A stretch of DNA of 64,000 bases from Edaphobacter sp. 4G125 (GCF_014274685.1 NZ_CP060393.1:1919501-1983500), one strand, 5' to 3'. Counted from the stretch's first letter, positions 47,795 to 56,932 are shown. Program-made: numbers and translations. Notes: generated from the sequence alone by a model not told the origin.

Positions 47795-48388
47795 ATGATG
47801 TTGTCTCGCCGTGTCTTGTTTCGCTTCTTTCCTGTCTGCATCGCTGTGATCCTGACGGCCTCTGTTCTGCTGGCTGAACAATCTCCAGAACGGCATGGCC
47901 GAAAGTACAAACCGCCGCCGGAAACCTCAAAGATCACCGTCGAGGTCAAGAAGAAGTTCAATGGCAAACCCATCATGAACGCTGCTGTCATCTTCAATCC
48001 GTTTAAAGATGGCAAAGACATCGGCAATCTTGAAGTCAAGACAGATCCGGATGGCAAAGCGACGATCGACATCATCCCCACCGGTTCTCTGGTGCGGGTG
48101 CAGGTAATCGCCAACGGGTATGCGACGTTTGCCAAGGACTATCAGGTAGACGATACGGCCTACAACATCGAGATTGAGATGCTGCGCCCCCGCGAGCAGG
48201 TTTCCTCTTATGTAGATAACGACGGGAAGGCTTCTTCGCGGAAGTGGGGGGTCCAGGAGCCGGTCCGCCCGAAGGCTTCTGGCCAGAAGCCGGATTCGAG
48301 TGCTCCTCAGCCTTCGAAGCCCGATTCCACGCCGCCCTCGAATTCTTCGTCTGGCGGTTCGGCGCAGCAGCCTGCGCCGCAGCAATAG
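47795..48388 (+). CDS. exported carboxypeptidase-regulatory-like domain protein
   Basis: 197 residues from the ATG at 47795 (earlier in-frame ATG at 47720 is unlikely as it precedes the signal). A signal peptide (FFPVCIAVILTASVLLAEQ) is followed by a beta domain (TVEVKKKFNGKPIMNAAVIF, TDPDGKATIDIIPTGS) of the type also found at the N-terminus of the large receptors, and a Pro/Ser/Gln-rich low-complexity tail. Function unknown; perhaps cell-surface attachment. The SDR gene begins 12 bases later. Confidence 0.65.
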   Translation: MMLSRRVLFRFFPVCIAVILTASVLLAEQSPERHGRKYKPPPETSKITVEVKKKFNGKPIMNAAVIFNPFKDGKDIGNLEVKTDPDGKATIDIIPTGSLVRVQVIANGYATFAKDYQVDDTAYNIEIEMLRPREQVSSYVDNDGKASSRKWGVQEPVRPKASGQKPDSSAPQPSKPDSTPPSNSSSGGSAQQPAPQQ

Positions 48389-48400
48389 GACAGTGACCGC

Positions 48401-49129
48401 ATGAAGCCTCTTGCAGGAAAGGCCGCGCTGGTGACCGGTGCGGCCCGGCGCATTGGGTGCGCGATCGCGCTTGCCCTTGCGGAACAGGGAGCCGATGTTG
48501 CGATCACCTATCGCGACTCGCAGGCGGAAGCCGAGCAGACGGTTCGCGATCTGGCTGCGCATGATGTCGAGGCACTGGCGGTCCGCTGCGATCTTCGCGA
48601 GCCTGCGGACATCGAGAATGCGGTCTCATCCACAGTCGAGCAGTTTGGCCGGCTCGACCTTGTGGTCAATAATGCAGGGATGTTTGAGTCGGCCGCTCTC
48701 GAAGCGATTTCGGTCGAACAGTGGGATACGATCTTCGCAACGAATACGCGCGCCCCTTTCCTGGTGGCCCAGGCGGCGCTGCCACATCTACGGGCGGCGC
48801 AGGGAAGGATTGTGAACATCGGCTCGCTGGGAGGGATGCATGTGTGGGCCACGCATGGCCACTACTGCACCTCGAAGGCGGCGCTGCACATGCTTTCGCA
48901 GGTGATGGCGAAGGCATGGGCTCCGGAGGTCAGTGTGAACTGCGTGGCTCCTGGAATGATCGTCCAGGGCGAGATCGAAGAGGCTTACGAACACTTTGCC
49001 CGGAAGACGCCGATGCAGCGAAATGGAAAAGCTGCCGACGTCGCGACAGCTGTATTGTTCTTTGCAACTGCTCCGTCATTTATTACTGGACAGATTCTTA
49101 CGGTCGATGGTGGCCTGGGACTGAGTTAG
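48401..49129 (+). CDS. short-chain dehydrogenase/reductase
   Basis: 242 residues with TGAARRIG (cofactor loop, pteridine-reductase-like Arg), VNNAGM, the serine in NIGSLGG and HYCTSKAA at the YxxxK position. The Arg in the cofactor loop suggests NADPH. Close to FabG and pteridine reductase groups, substrate unknown. It follows the beta-domain gene closely and its stop overlaps that of the convergent membrane protein gene (TTAG shared). Confidence 0.85.
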   Translation: MKPLAGKAALVTGAARRIGCAIALALAEQGADVAITYRDSQAEAEQTVRDLAAHDVEALAVRCDLREPADIENAVSSTVEQFGRLDLVVNNAGMFESAALEAISVEQWDTIFATNTRAPFLVAQAALPHLRAAQGRIVNIGSLGGMHVWATHGHYCTSKAALHMLSQVMAKAWAPEVSVNCVAPGMIVQGEIEEAYEHFARKTPMQRNGKAADVATAVLFFATAPSFITGQILTVDGGLGLS

Positions 49130-49572
49130 TGAGACTGGTCCGGCTCGATCTCCATGCCGAAGCGCGAGAGTTCGCGCTTCTGCAGGTTGTAGTCGACGAA
49201 GAAGCCAATGCCGATGGCCAGCGGAATGAGCCCGACGGCGGCTCCCGCGAGGACATTACGTTCACTCACGATCACGCACAGGGCAATAAAGAACAGCATC
49301 AGGCCAATTCCTGAAGAGACCAATATGATGCCGGCGCGACGTGCGTTGCTCAGACTGCGGAGAGGGTCTTTCGGGGGAATTTCCTCCTCGCGAACCTGAC
49401 CCAAGACCTTCTCGATGTCCTCGATGGACATGCCGCGGGCGAGCATGGCCATGCGCTGATCGGCACGGATGCGCTTGTTGTGGGCATTGGACCAGATGCC
49501 GCTGATAATGGCGACGATAGCGACGGCGAAGGCTCCGATGGGAATGATAAAGGGGCTATTGAAGACTTCCAT
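49126..49572 (-). CDS. DUF6249-type small membrane protein
   Basis: 148 residues with three hydrophobic segments (FIIPIGAFAVAIVAIISGIW; GIILVSSGIGLMLFFIAL; LAGAAVGLIPLAIGIGFF) and a charged part with MAMLARGMSIEDIEKVL, the pattern of the DUF6249 family. Function unknown. It is divergent from the ECF sigma factor gene across 100 bases, so the two may be linked. An AAAGGAAG ribosome site precedes the ATG. Confidence 0.72.
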   Translation of the reverse strand: MEVFNSPFIIPIGAFAVAIVAIISGIWSNAHNKRIRADQRMAMLARGMSIEDIEKVLGQVREEEIPPKDPLRSLSNARRAGIILVSSGIGLMLFFIALCVIVSERNVLAGAAVGLIPLAIGIGFFVDYNLQKRELSRFGMEIEPDQSH

Positions 49573-49672
49573 AAGGCTTCTTCCTTTCTGCCAGCGTTAG
49601 ACAACGGGGCGATATTTAAGTTTCATTCTTCGTACTGAAACTTTCGGCACTTTGTGAGGTCTAACGTTTTTC

Positions 49673-50224
49673 GTGAGCCTTGATCTTAGCTTCGAGCAGG
49701 TGGTGCGAGACCATCAAGCAATGGTCTTCCGCACCATCTATCGAATGACAGGGAGTCGCGAAAATCTGGAGGATCTCGCGCAGGAGGTCTTTCTCCGGCT
49801 CTATCGGGCGCTGCCTAACTTTCGCGGAGAGTCGCTCGTGACCACCTATCTCTATCGCATCGCCGTCAACGTCGCTCAGAACGAGTGGAAACGACGCAAA
49901 CGTCAGGAGCGCCCGTTGGTTTCCATCTCAGAGGAGACCAACGCCTGGGAAGACCGGCTTGAACATCCTGCTCAGAATGCTGAACAGCAGATGGAGACAC
50001 GTGAATTTCGTCTTCTTTTAGAAGAGCAGCTGCAGGAGCTGAGTAGCATCGAGCGCACAGTGCTTGTGCTCTACCATCAGGAGGAGCGAAGCTATGAACA
50101 GATTGCGGCGGCACTCAACATGCCGATTGGAACGATTCGAACGCATCTGCATCGCGGGCGAAAAAAGCTGCGCGGGCGGTTGCAACAGGCGCAGGGGAGG
50201 GCGACGTGTCCGGTGACGAGATGA
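49673..50224 (+). CDS. ECF-type RNA polymerase sigma factor
   Basis: 183 residues. Region 2 (VFRTIYRMTGSRENLEDLAQEVFLRLYRAL) and region 4 (SSIERTVLVLYHQEERSYEQIAAALNMPIGTIRTHLHRGR) are intact. The start is a GTG at 49673. It overlaps the next gene by 19 bases, a common sigma/anti-sigma arrangement. The signal it answers to is not apparent. Confidence 0.9.
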   Translation: MSLDLSFEQVVRDHQAMVFRTIYRMTGSRENLEDLAQEVFLRLYRALPNFRGESLVTTYLYRIAVNVAQNEWKRRKRQERPLVSISEETNAWEDRLEHPAQNAEQQMETREFRLLLEEQLQELSSIERTVLVLYHQEERSYEQIAAALNMPIGTIRTHLHRGRKKLRGRLQQAQGRATCPVTR

Positions 50225-50550
50225 ATCCGTTTGAAGTGCAGGCTCTCGATGCTCAGATTCAGCGAGAGCTGGAGCGTATGCCCGATCTCTCAGGGGCCAT
50301 TCCGGCGGACTTTGCCGCTCGGGTGGCGGCGAAGGTGCCGGCGAAGCGTGTGTCTCCTGCGACGACTGCTACTCATTACGGAAGCAGACTCGTGTGGGTG
50401 AGCCTTGTTGTGTTGTCGATCCTGTTGATCGTTCTTGCAGGGGAGAGTTTTGTTCACTCCACCATCGGAATCGCTATCGAATGGACCCTCTGTGCCCAAT
50501 TTCTTGCGATCGTGATCTGGCTGGGAACGCGTCGCTGGAGATCGAGTTAA
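50206..50550 (+). CDS. small membrane protein overlapping the sigma factor gene (putative anti-sigma)
   Basis: 114 residues from a GTG at 50206 (ATG at 50221 also possible). The first 60 residues are soluble and charged, followed by two hydrophobic helices (LVWVSLVVLSILLIVLAGE; IAIEWTLCAQFLAIVIWLG). No zinc-binding anti-sigma motif (HxxxCxxC) is present. The overlap with the sigma gene makes an anti-sigma role likely by context only. Confidence 0.6.
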   Translation: MSGDEMNPFEVQALDAQIQRELERMPDLSGAIPADFAARVAAKVPAKRVSPATTATHYGSRLVWVSLVVLSILLIVLAGESFVHSTIGIAIEWTLCAQFLAIVIWLGTRRWRSS

Positions 50551-50574
50551 CTGATTCCGTCCTTTAGAACCGCA

Positions 50575-50614
50575 GATCCTTCGACTCGCTCTGCTCGCTC
50601 AGGATGACACATTC
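50575..50614. repeat. dispersed intergenic repeat, type 1 copy
   Basis: CGCTCTGCTCGCTCAGGATGACAC core, resembling the copy at 51719-51757 (GCTCCGCTCGCTCAGGATGACA). Both lie in non-coding DNA around the pdx genes. Confidence 0.45.
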
Positions 50615-51219
50615 TTGTTGGTAGTTCTTTTATACTGACGCACCATATCCAGGAAGAGTTGGTGGACGCGAGTATCGTGTCCAAGCTCCGGGTGGAAGGT
50701 CGCAGCCAGCAGGTGTCCTTCGCGGACCAGAACGGGGTCGCCGCCACGCGTCGCCAAGGTTTCGACTTCTTTTCCGGTGCGGGTGATGCGTGGGGCGCGG
50801 ATGAAGACCATCTCCAGGGGAGCGCCGGGGAGTTTTGATTCGGCCTGGAGGATGGTGGAATCAACCTGGCGCCCATAGGCATTGCGCTCGACGGTGATAT
50901 CGAGTGTTCCGAGGGATTTTTGGGCGGGATGAACCACGTCCTTGGCAAGGAGAATAACTCCGGCGCAGGTTCCGAAGGTTGGGGTGGAGTGGACGAAGTC
51001 TTTCAGTAACTCGAAGAAGCCGCGCTGCTCCAGAAACCGGAGCATGGTGGTGGACTCCCCACCGGGCATGATGAGACCGTCCAATCCTTCAAGGTCGGAG
51101 GGGAGGCGGACAAGCCGCGAGGTGGCTCCGAGACGACGGAGGGTCTGGGCATGGGCATCGTAGGCTCCCTGTAGGGCAAGTACGCCGATGATGAGCCCTG
51201 TGTTGTGACCTTCCGCCAT
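50599..51219 (-). CDS. pdxT: pyridoxal 5'-phosphate synthase glutaminase subunit PdxT
   Basis: 206 residues, class I glutaminase that supplies ammonia to PdxS in de novo vitamin B6 synthesis. The catalytic residues are in place: Cys85 in GTCAGVILLA, His176 and Glu178 in FHPELGHD, and the oxyanion motif PGGEST (52-57). The partner pdxS lies about 1.5 kb upstream on the same strand with a plus-strand SDR gene and a repeat-rich gap in between, so the pair is not one operon here. Confidence 0.95.
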   Translation of the reverse strand: MAEGHNTGLIIGVLALQGAYDAHAQTLRRLGATSRLVRLPSDLEGLDGLIMPGGESTTMLRFLEQRGFFELLKDFVHSTPTFGTCAGVILLAKDVVHPAQKSLGTLDITVERNAYGRQVDSTILQAESKLPGAPLEMVFIRAPRITRTGKEVETLATRGGDPVLVREGHLLAATFHPELGHDTRVHQLFLDMVRQYKRTTNKNVSS

Positions 51220-51582
51220 GTCCCCCTCCCCCTATCTGTTTGGTGTCAAAGTATTCCAAAGATGGAACTTAGCCCCGTACTTCATGAGCTGGGATCTCTC
51301 GTCTGATGTTGAGATTGATCCTATGAGACTGTTCCTATTTATTAAGTATAGAGAAAAGGAGGGAGTAATTTTGCAGTGGGCAAATCATTTCCTATCTTGA
51401 AGATAGCGTAGGAGAGGGCTTGACAGTCGATTTCTCTACTTAAGTTGGGATGACACATGTCTTTTTGAGGGTGGCTGACGATGATGCGGGTGGGTTCCCA
51501 TCGATACAGGGATTCTTCGTCTACGGCTCGAAATGACGACGAGCAGTGGACGAAGATGGGACGCCCGGATTTGTTGGAAAGC

Positions 51583-51645
51583 GAAATGCGGGGATTTCTC
51601 CACTTCGCTGCCGTCTGTGACGCCAGCCTCGGTCGAAATGACACT
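51583..51645. repeat. dispersed intergenic repeat, type 2 copy A
   Basis: Starts GAAATGCGGGGATTTCTC and ends TCGAAATGACAC. A second copy at 58293-58379 has the same beginning and end with an insertion in the middle. Both are outside genes. Confidence 0.65.
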
Positions 51646-51718
51646 TTTATAGGAACGTGACTCCGTTATGGATATAGGGTGTGAAACGCAGATCCCACTT
51701 GGCTTCGCTCAGGGTGAG

Positions 51719-51757
51719 CTCTTCAACTGGCTCCGCTCGCTCAGGATGACAGATTCC
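51719..51757. repeat. dispersed intergenic repeat, type 1 copy
   Basis: Carries the GCTCGCTCAGGATGACA core shared with 50575-50614. It lies about 60 bases before the SDR start. Confidence 0.45.
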
Positions 51758-51815
51758 TGTGAGAGGAAAGATGAATGCGATATCTTTGCGGAAGTAAGGC
51801 GGAGGTCTTTCAAGA

Positions 51816-52586
51816 ATGGCAAGTAGAGCGGCAAGTTATCCGAGCCTCGAAGGCAAGGTGGTTCTGGTAACGGGAGGTGCCAGCGGAATTGGTGAGTCTA
51901 TTGTTGAAGCCTTTACGCTGCAACGGGCGCAGGTTGTGTTTCTGGACATTCAGGATGATGCTGCAAAGCAGCTCATTGAACGGCTGAAGAAGACAGTGGA
52001 GGTAGCGCCGGTCTATCGTCACTGCAATCTGGCCGACATGGAAGATTTAGATCGCACGATGAAGGAGATCGTCGCTCTGCACCCGAAGATCGATGTTTTG
52101 GTGAACAACGCGGGCAATGATACCCGGCATACGGTGGAAGAGGTGACGTCGCAGTCCTGGGATGAGCTGATGGCGATCAACTTAAAACAGCAGTTCTTTA
52201 TGGCTCAAACGGTGATTCCTTCAATGAAGAAGAGTGGTAGGGGATCGATCATCAACATGAGCTCGATCAGCTGGGTGATTCCTTCAACCGGAGTTCCCGT
52301 GTACGTGACGGCGAAGGCGGCGATTGTGGGGATGACCCGGACGTTGGCCCATACGGTCGGGAAGGACAATATCCGAGTGAACAGCGTGTTGCCCGGAGCC
52401 ATCCTGACTGAACGGCAAAAGAGGTTGTGGCTGACGGAGGAGTACAAGGCCGAGGTTCTGTCGCGACAGGCGTTGAAGAGGATGATTCTTCCGGAAGAAG
52501 TAGCACGGCTGGTGCTGTTTCTTGCGTCAGATGACAGCTCGGCGATTACGAACCAGAGCCATGTGATCGATGGAGGATGGGTGTGA
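51816..52586 (+). CDS. short-chain dehydrogenase/reductase
   Basis: 256 residues with TGGASGIG, LVNNAGND, the serine in NMSSISW and YVTAKAA at the catalytic Tyr/Lys, ending in the usual HVIDGGWV. Resembles sugar or cyclitol dehydrogenases of the SDR family; substrate unknown. It stands alone on the plus strand between pdxT and pdxS and shares a terminator region with pdxS. Confidence 0.87.
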   Translation: MASRAASYPSLEGKVVLVTGGASGIGESIVEAFTLQRAQVVFLDIQDDAAKQLIERLKKTVEVAPVYRHCNLADMEDLDRTMKEIVALHPKIDVLVNNAGNDTRHTVEEVTSQSWDELMAINLKQQFFMAQTVIPSMKKSGRGSIINMSSISWVIPSTGVPVYVTAKAAIVGMTRTLAHTVGKDNIRVNSVLPGAILTERQKRLWLTEEYKAEVLSRQALKRMILPEEVARLVLFLASDDSSAITNQSHVIDGGWV

Positions 52587-52656
52587 GACGCACCAGAATG
52601 GCGCGAAAAGGTGGTAAGAAGAATTTAAGAGATGTTTGATACTTCGACTTAAAGAA

Positions 52657-52690
52657 GAAACGCCACCGAGTAAGCTTTCGGTGGCGTTCT
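52657..52690. terminator. terminator between SDR and pdxS (convergent)
   Basis: AACGCCACCGA / TCGGTGGCGTT stem (11 bp) with a 9-base loop. On the minus strand it is followed by TTTCTTCTTT, suiting pdxS; it may also act on the SDR transcript. Confidence 0.75.
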
Positions 52691-52705
52691 AACTATTGTT
52701 ACCAG

Positions 52706-53659
52706 TTACCAGCCGCGGGTCTGGAGGAGTTCGGATTCTTCGAGAGCGGCAGCGGCGAGGCCCTTCATGGTTCCGGTGACCTGCTCGCTGGCCTCGGCGA
52801 CGATCTTGGGATCGTTGTAGTGGGTAGTAGCGATGACGATAGCCTTGGCGCGGGAGACAGCCTCTTCGCGCTCCTTGGGGTTGTTCTCGACGTCGAGCGG
52901 GGTGGCGCGCTCCTTCATGAAGATTCCGGAGCCAACGAAGACGGCCTCGGCGCCGAGCTGCATCATGAGAGCGGCATCGGCCGGGGTGGCGATACCACCG
53001 GCGGAGAAGTTGGGAACGGGGAGCTTGCCGGTCTTGGCGACCATGCGGATGAGTTCGTAGGGCGCCTGGTGGACCTTGGCCTGGTTGTAGAGCTCGGCCT
53101 CGTCGAGGACGGTAAGGGCTTTCATCTCGCGGACAATCTGACGCATGTGCTGGACAGCGTGGACGACATCGCCGGTGCCGGCTTCGCCCTTGGTGCGAAT
53201 CATGGCTGCGCCTTCAGCGATGCGGCGACAGGCCTCACCGAGGTTGCGGGCTCCGCAGACGAAGGGCGTGGTGAAGGCGTGCTTGTCGATGTGATAGGTC
53301 TCGTCAGCAGGGGTGAGGACCTCGGACTCGTCAATGAAGTCGACGCCAAGTTCCTGCAGAACCTGGGCCTCGGTGAAGTGGCCGATGCGGGCCTTGGCCA
53401 TGACGGGGATGGAGACGGCTCCCATGATCTGCTTGATGAGCTTGGGGTTGGCCATGCGGGCGACTCCGCCTTCAGCGCGAATCATTGCGGGAACGCGCTC
53501 GAGCGCCATGACGGAGGTGGCTCCGGCCTCTTCGGCAATGCGGGCCTGCTCGACGTTCATGACGTCCATGATGACGCCACCTTTCAGCATCTCGGCGAGG
53601 CCGGTCTTGAGGCGGAGAGAAGAGGATCCGAGGTTGCCGTTTGAGGTGTGGTCTGCCAT
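52706..53659 (-). CDS. pdxS: pyridoxal 5'-phosphate synthase subunit PdxS
   Basis: 317 residues, the synthase that builds PLP from ribose 5-phosphate, glyceraldehyde 3-phosphate and ammonia delivered by PdxT. Conserved pieces: [12 protein letters not shown] with Asp32, [12 protein letters not shown]-like segment with Lys89, [12 protein letters not shown], and [20 protein letters not shown]. The length is somewhat above the usual 290-300 through a short N-terminal extension. The minus-strand promoter lies between 53660 and 53746. Confidence 0.96.
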   Translation of the reverse strand: MADHTSNGNLGSSSLRLKTGLAEMLKGGVIMDVMNVEQARIAEEAGATSVMALERVPAMIRAEGGVARMANPKLIKQIMGAVSIPVMAKARIGHFTEAQVLQELGVDFIDESEVLTPADETYHIDKHAFTTPFVCGARNLGEACRRIAEGAAMIRTKGEAGTGDVVHAVQHMRQIVREMKALTVLDEAELYNQAKVHQAPYELIRMVAKTGKLPVPNFSAGGIATPADAALMMQLGAEAVFVGSGIFMKERATPLDVENNPKEREEAVSRAKAIVIATTHYNDPKIVAEASEQVTGTMKGLAAAALEESELLQTRGW

Positions 53660-53908
53660 GACGATTCTCCTTGGGAGCCGCGGTTCTGATCAATTTTGAG
53701 GGTGAGCCGCGAGAGATTTAAGTTTAGCAGTTTTTATGAATGAAGGATGAAGGGAGCCGAGGGAACCGATAGTGACGAAATGGGATGGGTAGGCATGAAT
53801 CATCCATTGATCATTGAAGGTTGTTCATTCTGGATTCGCAGAGAATTAAACCGTTGTTTACAAAGCTATCGATGGAGCGGTTCAAGCTCATGGGGACGGG
53901 GGATTTCC

Positions 53909-54631
53909 ATGAGCGCTGAGTTGACGATCGTGATTCCGGCTAAGAATGAAGCGAAGATGTTGCCCAGGTTGTTGAAGTCCCTGGCCCGACAGGATTATGA
54001 GGGGATGGCTGAGACCCGGGTAATTGTGGCGGATGCCGGGTCGACCGATGGAACAGTGGAGGTGGCACTGAGCTTTCGCGATCGCCTGCGGGTCGAGGTG
54101 ATTGAGGGAGGACTCCCATCCGTGGGGAGGAACGCGGGTGCACGCCTGGCTACGACGCCATACCTTCTGTTTCTGGATGCTGATGTAGAGCTTGCAGAGC
54201 CCACTTTGCTGCGTCGTGCCCTGTGGCGGATGCGGCGAAGGAAGCTACACCTGGTGACCACCAACATTGCCTGCCGTGAGGGAAACTTCTTCGACGACCT
54301 GCTCTATGCGGGAAATAACTTTATGCAGTATGTGGGGTCGTTTCTGAAGCCGTTCGCGACAGGGATGTTTATGCTGTTCGACCGCGAGGTCTTCTGGGCA
54401 TTGGGAGGATTCAACGAGTACGCCTTGTTTGCGGAGGACTACCTGCTTTCCAAGGGAGTGGCGAGGGCACGTTTCAAGATCGTGCACGGAAAGATCTTTA
54501 CGACCAATCGGCGGTTCCGAAAGCTGGGGCACGGCAGAATGGTCTGGATGTTCTTCAAGACCATGTTGCATAGCTGGAACGATGGATACTTTTTGCGGGA
54601 CCAGGGATATTGGGAAGAAGAGTCGATTTAG
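53909..54631 (+). CDS. family 2 glycosyltransferase
   Basis: 240 residues from the ATG at 53909, which has a GGGGGA ribosome site; an earlier in-frame ATG at 53747 adds unconserved residues. The GT-A domain shows LTIVIPAKNEAKMLPRLL, VADAGSTDGT, a DAD metal motif (LFLDADVELAE) and a late FAEDYLLSKGVA segment. It likely transfers a sugar to a lipid or polysaccharide at the membrane. No neighbour suggests the substrate. Confidence 0.85.
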   Translation: MSAELTIVIPAKNEAKMLPRLLKSLARQDYEGMAETRVIVADAGSTDGTVEVALSFRDRLRVEVIEGGLPSVGRNAGARLATTPYLLFLDADVELAEPTLLRRALWRMRRRKLHLVTTNIACREGNFFDDLLYAGNNFMQYVGSFLKPFATGMFMLFDREVFWALGGFNEYALFAEDYLLSKGVARARFKIVHGKIFTTNRRFRKLGHGRMVWMFFKTMLHSWNDGYFLRDQGYWEEESI

Positions 54632-54655
54632 CGTATCCGTCGGCGGAGGTGTGGA

Positions 54656-55162
54656 TCACTCTTCTGGCTGGGTGAAACCGGCGCGTGCGAGCATGGCAGG
54701 ATCGAGCACGATGAAGATAGCTTGTCCGCAGGCCAGCACGGTTCCATCGGGAGACAGAATCTCAGCCTGGTGAAAGAGCTTACGTCCCTCGCGGCGCAGG
54801 TGGCGGCTGGTCACCTTTAGAGGCTGGTAGAGAGGAACTGGCCGGAGATAATCGATCTCCATGTGCCGGGTTACGGCAAGAAGATCGAGGGGGCGATTGA
54901 GCTTGCTCATGGCCTCATCGAGCAGGGTGGCGACGATACCGCCGTGGACGTATCCGGGCGGGCCTTCGTGGGCGCGATCAAGCTGAAAATTGGCGGCTGC
55001 GGTAGGGTGCTGCGGGTCTGATGCATCGGTGGAGAAGGCCAGATGCAGTCCCTGCGGATTGGCCGAACCACATCCAAAACAATGATTTGCCCGCTCATCA
55101 ATAGTAAGGGTTCCCTGCAGGGAAGCAGCAGGAACATGACGGGCTGCGTCGGTCGCTGACAT
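54656..55162 (-). CDS. hotdog-fold thioesterase (PaaI-like)
   Basis: 168 residues from the ATG at 55162 (an ATG at 55216 is also in frame). The hotdog domain has NHCFGCGSANPQGLHL and the HGG motif in GYVHGGIVATLLDEAM, matching the 4HBT acyl-CoA thioesterase group. It hydrolyses acyl-CoA in the cytoplasm; the acyl group is unknown. It is convergent with the glycosyltransferase gene. Confidence 0.87.
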   Translation of the reverse strand: MSATDAARHVPAASLQGTLTIDERANHCFGCGSANPQGLHLAFSTDASDPQHPTAAANFQLDRAHEGPPGYVHGGIVATLLDEAMSKLNRPLDLLAVTRHMEIDYLRPVPLYQPLKVTSRHLRREGRKLFHQAEILSPDGTVLACGQAIFIVLDPAMLARAGFTQPEE

Positions 55163-55310
55163 CTCTCGAGCGACGGTAGCACAAAACGGGCATGGGGACA
55201 GAAATCCCGGGCGCATCCCCCAAAAGTTGTATTACTTTTGTGTATTCCGCTTCCTAACATTTGTATGAGGGATGGTCGATGACGAATTTATCGGCAATCC
55301 TTGTTGATTC

Positions 55311-56168
55311 ATGCAGATGAAGCGAAATAATCCAGGCCGGTTAAGCTTGATTCAGCGAGCGAAATCATATGCGATGTCGCTCGCAATGGTTACTTTCGTT
55401 CTGACTCTAGCGCTCGCGGTTTCGACCCCTTTATTGGCTGCGTCGATTCCAACGCCAATGCCTCGGCCGACGATGACGGCGGAGCAGAGCTTGTTTGCCG
55501 CAGCTAATCGGGAACGTGTCGCTCGTGGAATTCCAGAGCTTCGCTATGATCCGGTTTTGGCGGAGGCAGCGCGGTTTCATGCGTTGCAGATGGCAACCCG
55601 TGAGGATATCTCGCATCAGTTTGCCGGCGAACCTGATCTGGCGGAACGAGGTTCGCGGGCGGGAGTGCGCTTTTCACTGATCTCGGAGAATGTTGGAGAG
55701 GCACCGAACTCCGCGATGTTTCATGAGCTGTGGATGCACTCGAAGGGGCATCGCGAGAACCTGCTGGATCCTGAGGTGAACTCGGTTGGAATTGCGGTTG
55801 TGAACAGAAACGGCCAGTTCTATGCCGTAGAAGATTTCGCTGCAACGGTAGAGTCTTTGAGTTTCGATCAGCAGGAAGATGCAGTCGCACAGACTCTGAC
55901 AAAGGCCGGGTTGGAGGTTGGGGCCAATGGGACGACCTCTTCGCAAGCCCAAGCGCGGTTGGCGTGCAAGATGGATTCTGGTTTTCCGGGAGCCAACAAA
56001 CCTTGGTACATCATGCGCTATAGTGCCGACCGGTTAGATCAGCTGCCGAGCCGTCTTAAGAGCCAGATCCGATCAGGACAATACCGTCAGGCAGTCGTAG
56101 GAGCCTGCCAGGATTCCGCAAGTGGTTCGTTCAGCGGCTACAACATTGCGGTTCTGTTGTATCCCTAG
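55311..56168 (+). CDS. secreted CAP-domain (SCP/PR-1-like) protein
   Basis: 285 residues with a signal peptide (MSLAMVTFVLTLALAVSTPLLAA). The CAP domain (about 65-180) has LFAAANRERVARGIPEL, EAARFHALQMA, SENVGEAPNS and WMHSKGHRENLLDPEVNSVGIAVV, with the cavity His and Glu residues of the family. A C-terminal region of about 100 residues contains Cys in RLACKMDSG and VGACQDS. Bacterial CAP proteins are exported with unknown activity. The exact start among several ATGs is uncertain. Confidence 0.88.
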   Translation: MQMKRNNPGRLSLIQRAKSYAMSLAMVTFVLTLALAVSTPLLAASIPTPMPRPTMTAEQSLFAAANRERVARGIPELRYDPVLAEAARFHALQMATREDISHQFAGEPDLAERGSRAGVRFSLISENVGEAPNSAMFHELWMHSKGHRENLLDPEVNSVGIAVVNRNGQFYAVEDFAATVESLSFDQQEDAVAQTLTKAGLEVGANGTTSSQAQARLACKMDSGFPGANKPWYIMRYSADRLDQLPSRLKSQIRSGQYRQAVVGACQDSASGSFSGYNIAVLLYP

Positions 56169-56194
56169 TTTGTCTGCCTTTCCCCCCTTATTTT

Positions 56195-56932
56195 TTAGGA
56201 GAGTGTCTCTCGAAAGAGCTCTATGAGCTTGGCGTATGCCCGCTCGGCTTGAGGCTGGTTGTAGGCGGGGTTGTCGGGAACGGTCCAGCCATGATGTGAT
56301 CCTTCATAGATCTCACTCTCGAAACGCCCACCCCAAGCCTTAAGCGCCTTTACCAATTCCATGATGGCATCGGCATCCATGCTCTTGTCGTCGGTGGCAT
56401 GACCGAAGTAAAGACGAGCGTTCACCTTGGGCAAGACGAGATGAGGGCTGGCAGGAGAGTTGGCCTTGTAGAGTCCGCCGCCATGGAAGGATGCGACTGC
56501 TGCGACCAGATCGGGTCGGACGGCAGCAGCGCGTAAAGCGATCCCTCCACCAATACAGAAACCGACAACCCCGATCTTCTTTCCAGAGGTGTGTGCAGCC
56601 AAGGTATCGAGATAGACGGCAAGATCTTTGCCGAGAGCTTCCGGGGTCAGAGGGGCGGACAGTTCTGCTATGCGCTGTGTCGTTGCGGGGTCGCCAGATT
56701 TGCGAGGGAAGGAAAAGACTGGAGGGCGGCTGGTCCGGTAAAACTCGTTCGGCATGAGCACGACATAGCTTTCGGCGGCGAGGCGGCGAGCCATCTGGCG
56801 TTTCGTATCCCGAATACTGCCGATATCGGGAATAAAGAGTATTCCGGGGAGCGGATGATCGGCATCTGGGGTAAAGAGTACGGCGTCTGCTGTACCGTCA
56901 GGGAGAGTCAGTTGAAGGTCCTGCTCCGTCAT
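56195..56932 (-). CDS. dienelactone hydrolase family protein
   Basis: 245 residues, alpha/beta hydrolase. The nucleophile is Cys126 in GFCIGGGIALR, the acid is Asp in FGHATDDKSMD, and the histidine is in GSHHGWTVPD. It has ILFIPDIGSIRDTKRQMARRLA near the start. Such enzymes open lactones, including dienelactones from aromatics and possibly sugar lactones. An AAGGAGC ribosome site precedes the ATG. It is divergent from the LarA-like gene, about 70 bases away. Confidence 0.88.
   Translation of the reverse strand: MTEQDLQLTLPDGTADAVLFTPDADHPLPGILFIPDIGSIRDTKRQMARRLAAESYVVLMPNEFYRTSRPPVFSFPRKSGDPATTQRIAELSAPLTPEALGKDLAVYLDTLAAHTSGKKIGVVGFCIGGGIALRAAAVRPDLVAAVASFHGGGLYKANSPASPHLVLPKVNARLYFGHATDDKSMDADAIMELVKALKAWGGRFESEIYEGSHHGWTVPDNPAYNQPQAERAYAKLIELFRETLS

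Larger units (their letters stand above)
51220..51815. other. repeat-rich intergenic region between pdxT and SDR
   Basis: About 600 bases without a supported gene. It contains copies of two dispersed repeats (51583-51645 and 51719-51757) and other fragments ending in ATGACAC-like words (near 51449 and 51640). Such intergenic elements may arise by spread or recombination. Confidence 0.45.

Noticed and set aside
52820-53644. 274-codon Gly-rich open frame on the plus strand
   Set aside because: Antisense to pdxS; Gly/Asp/Val-rich composition is the reverse complement of that gene.
53908-53920. ATGAGCGCTGAG at the start of the GT2 gene as another regulon operator
   Set aside because: Only the central hexamer matches, it encodes Met-Ser-Ala, symmetry fails outside it, and no partner site lies 80-100 bases away.
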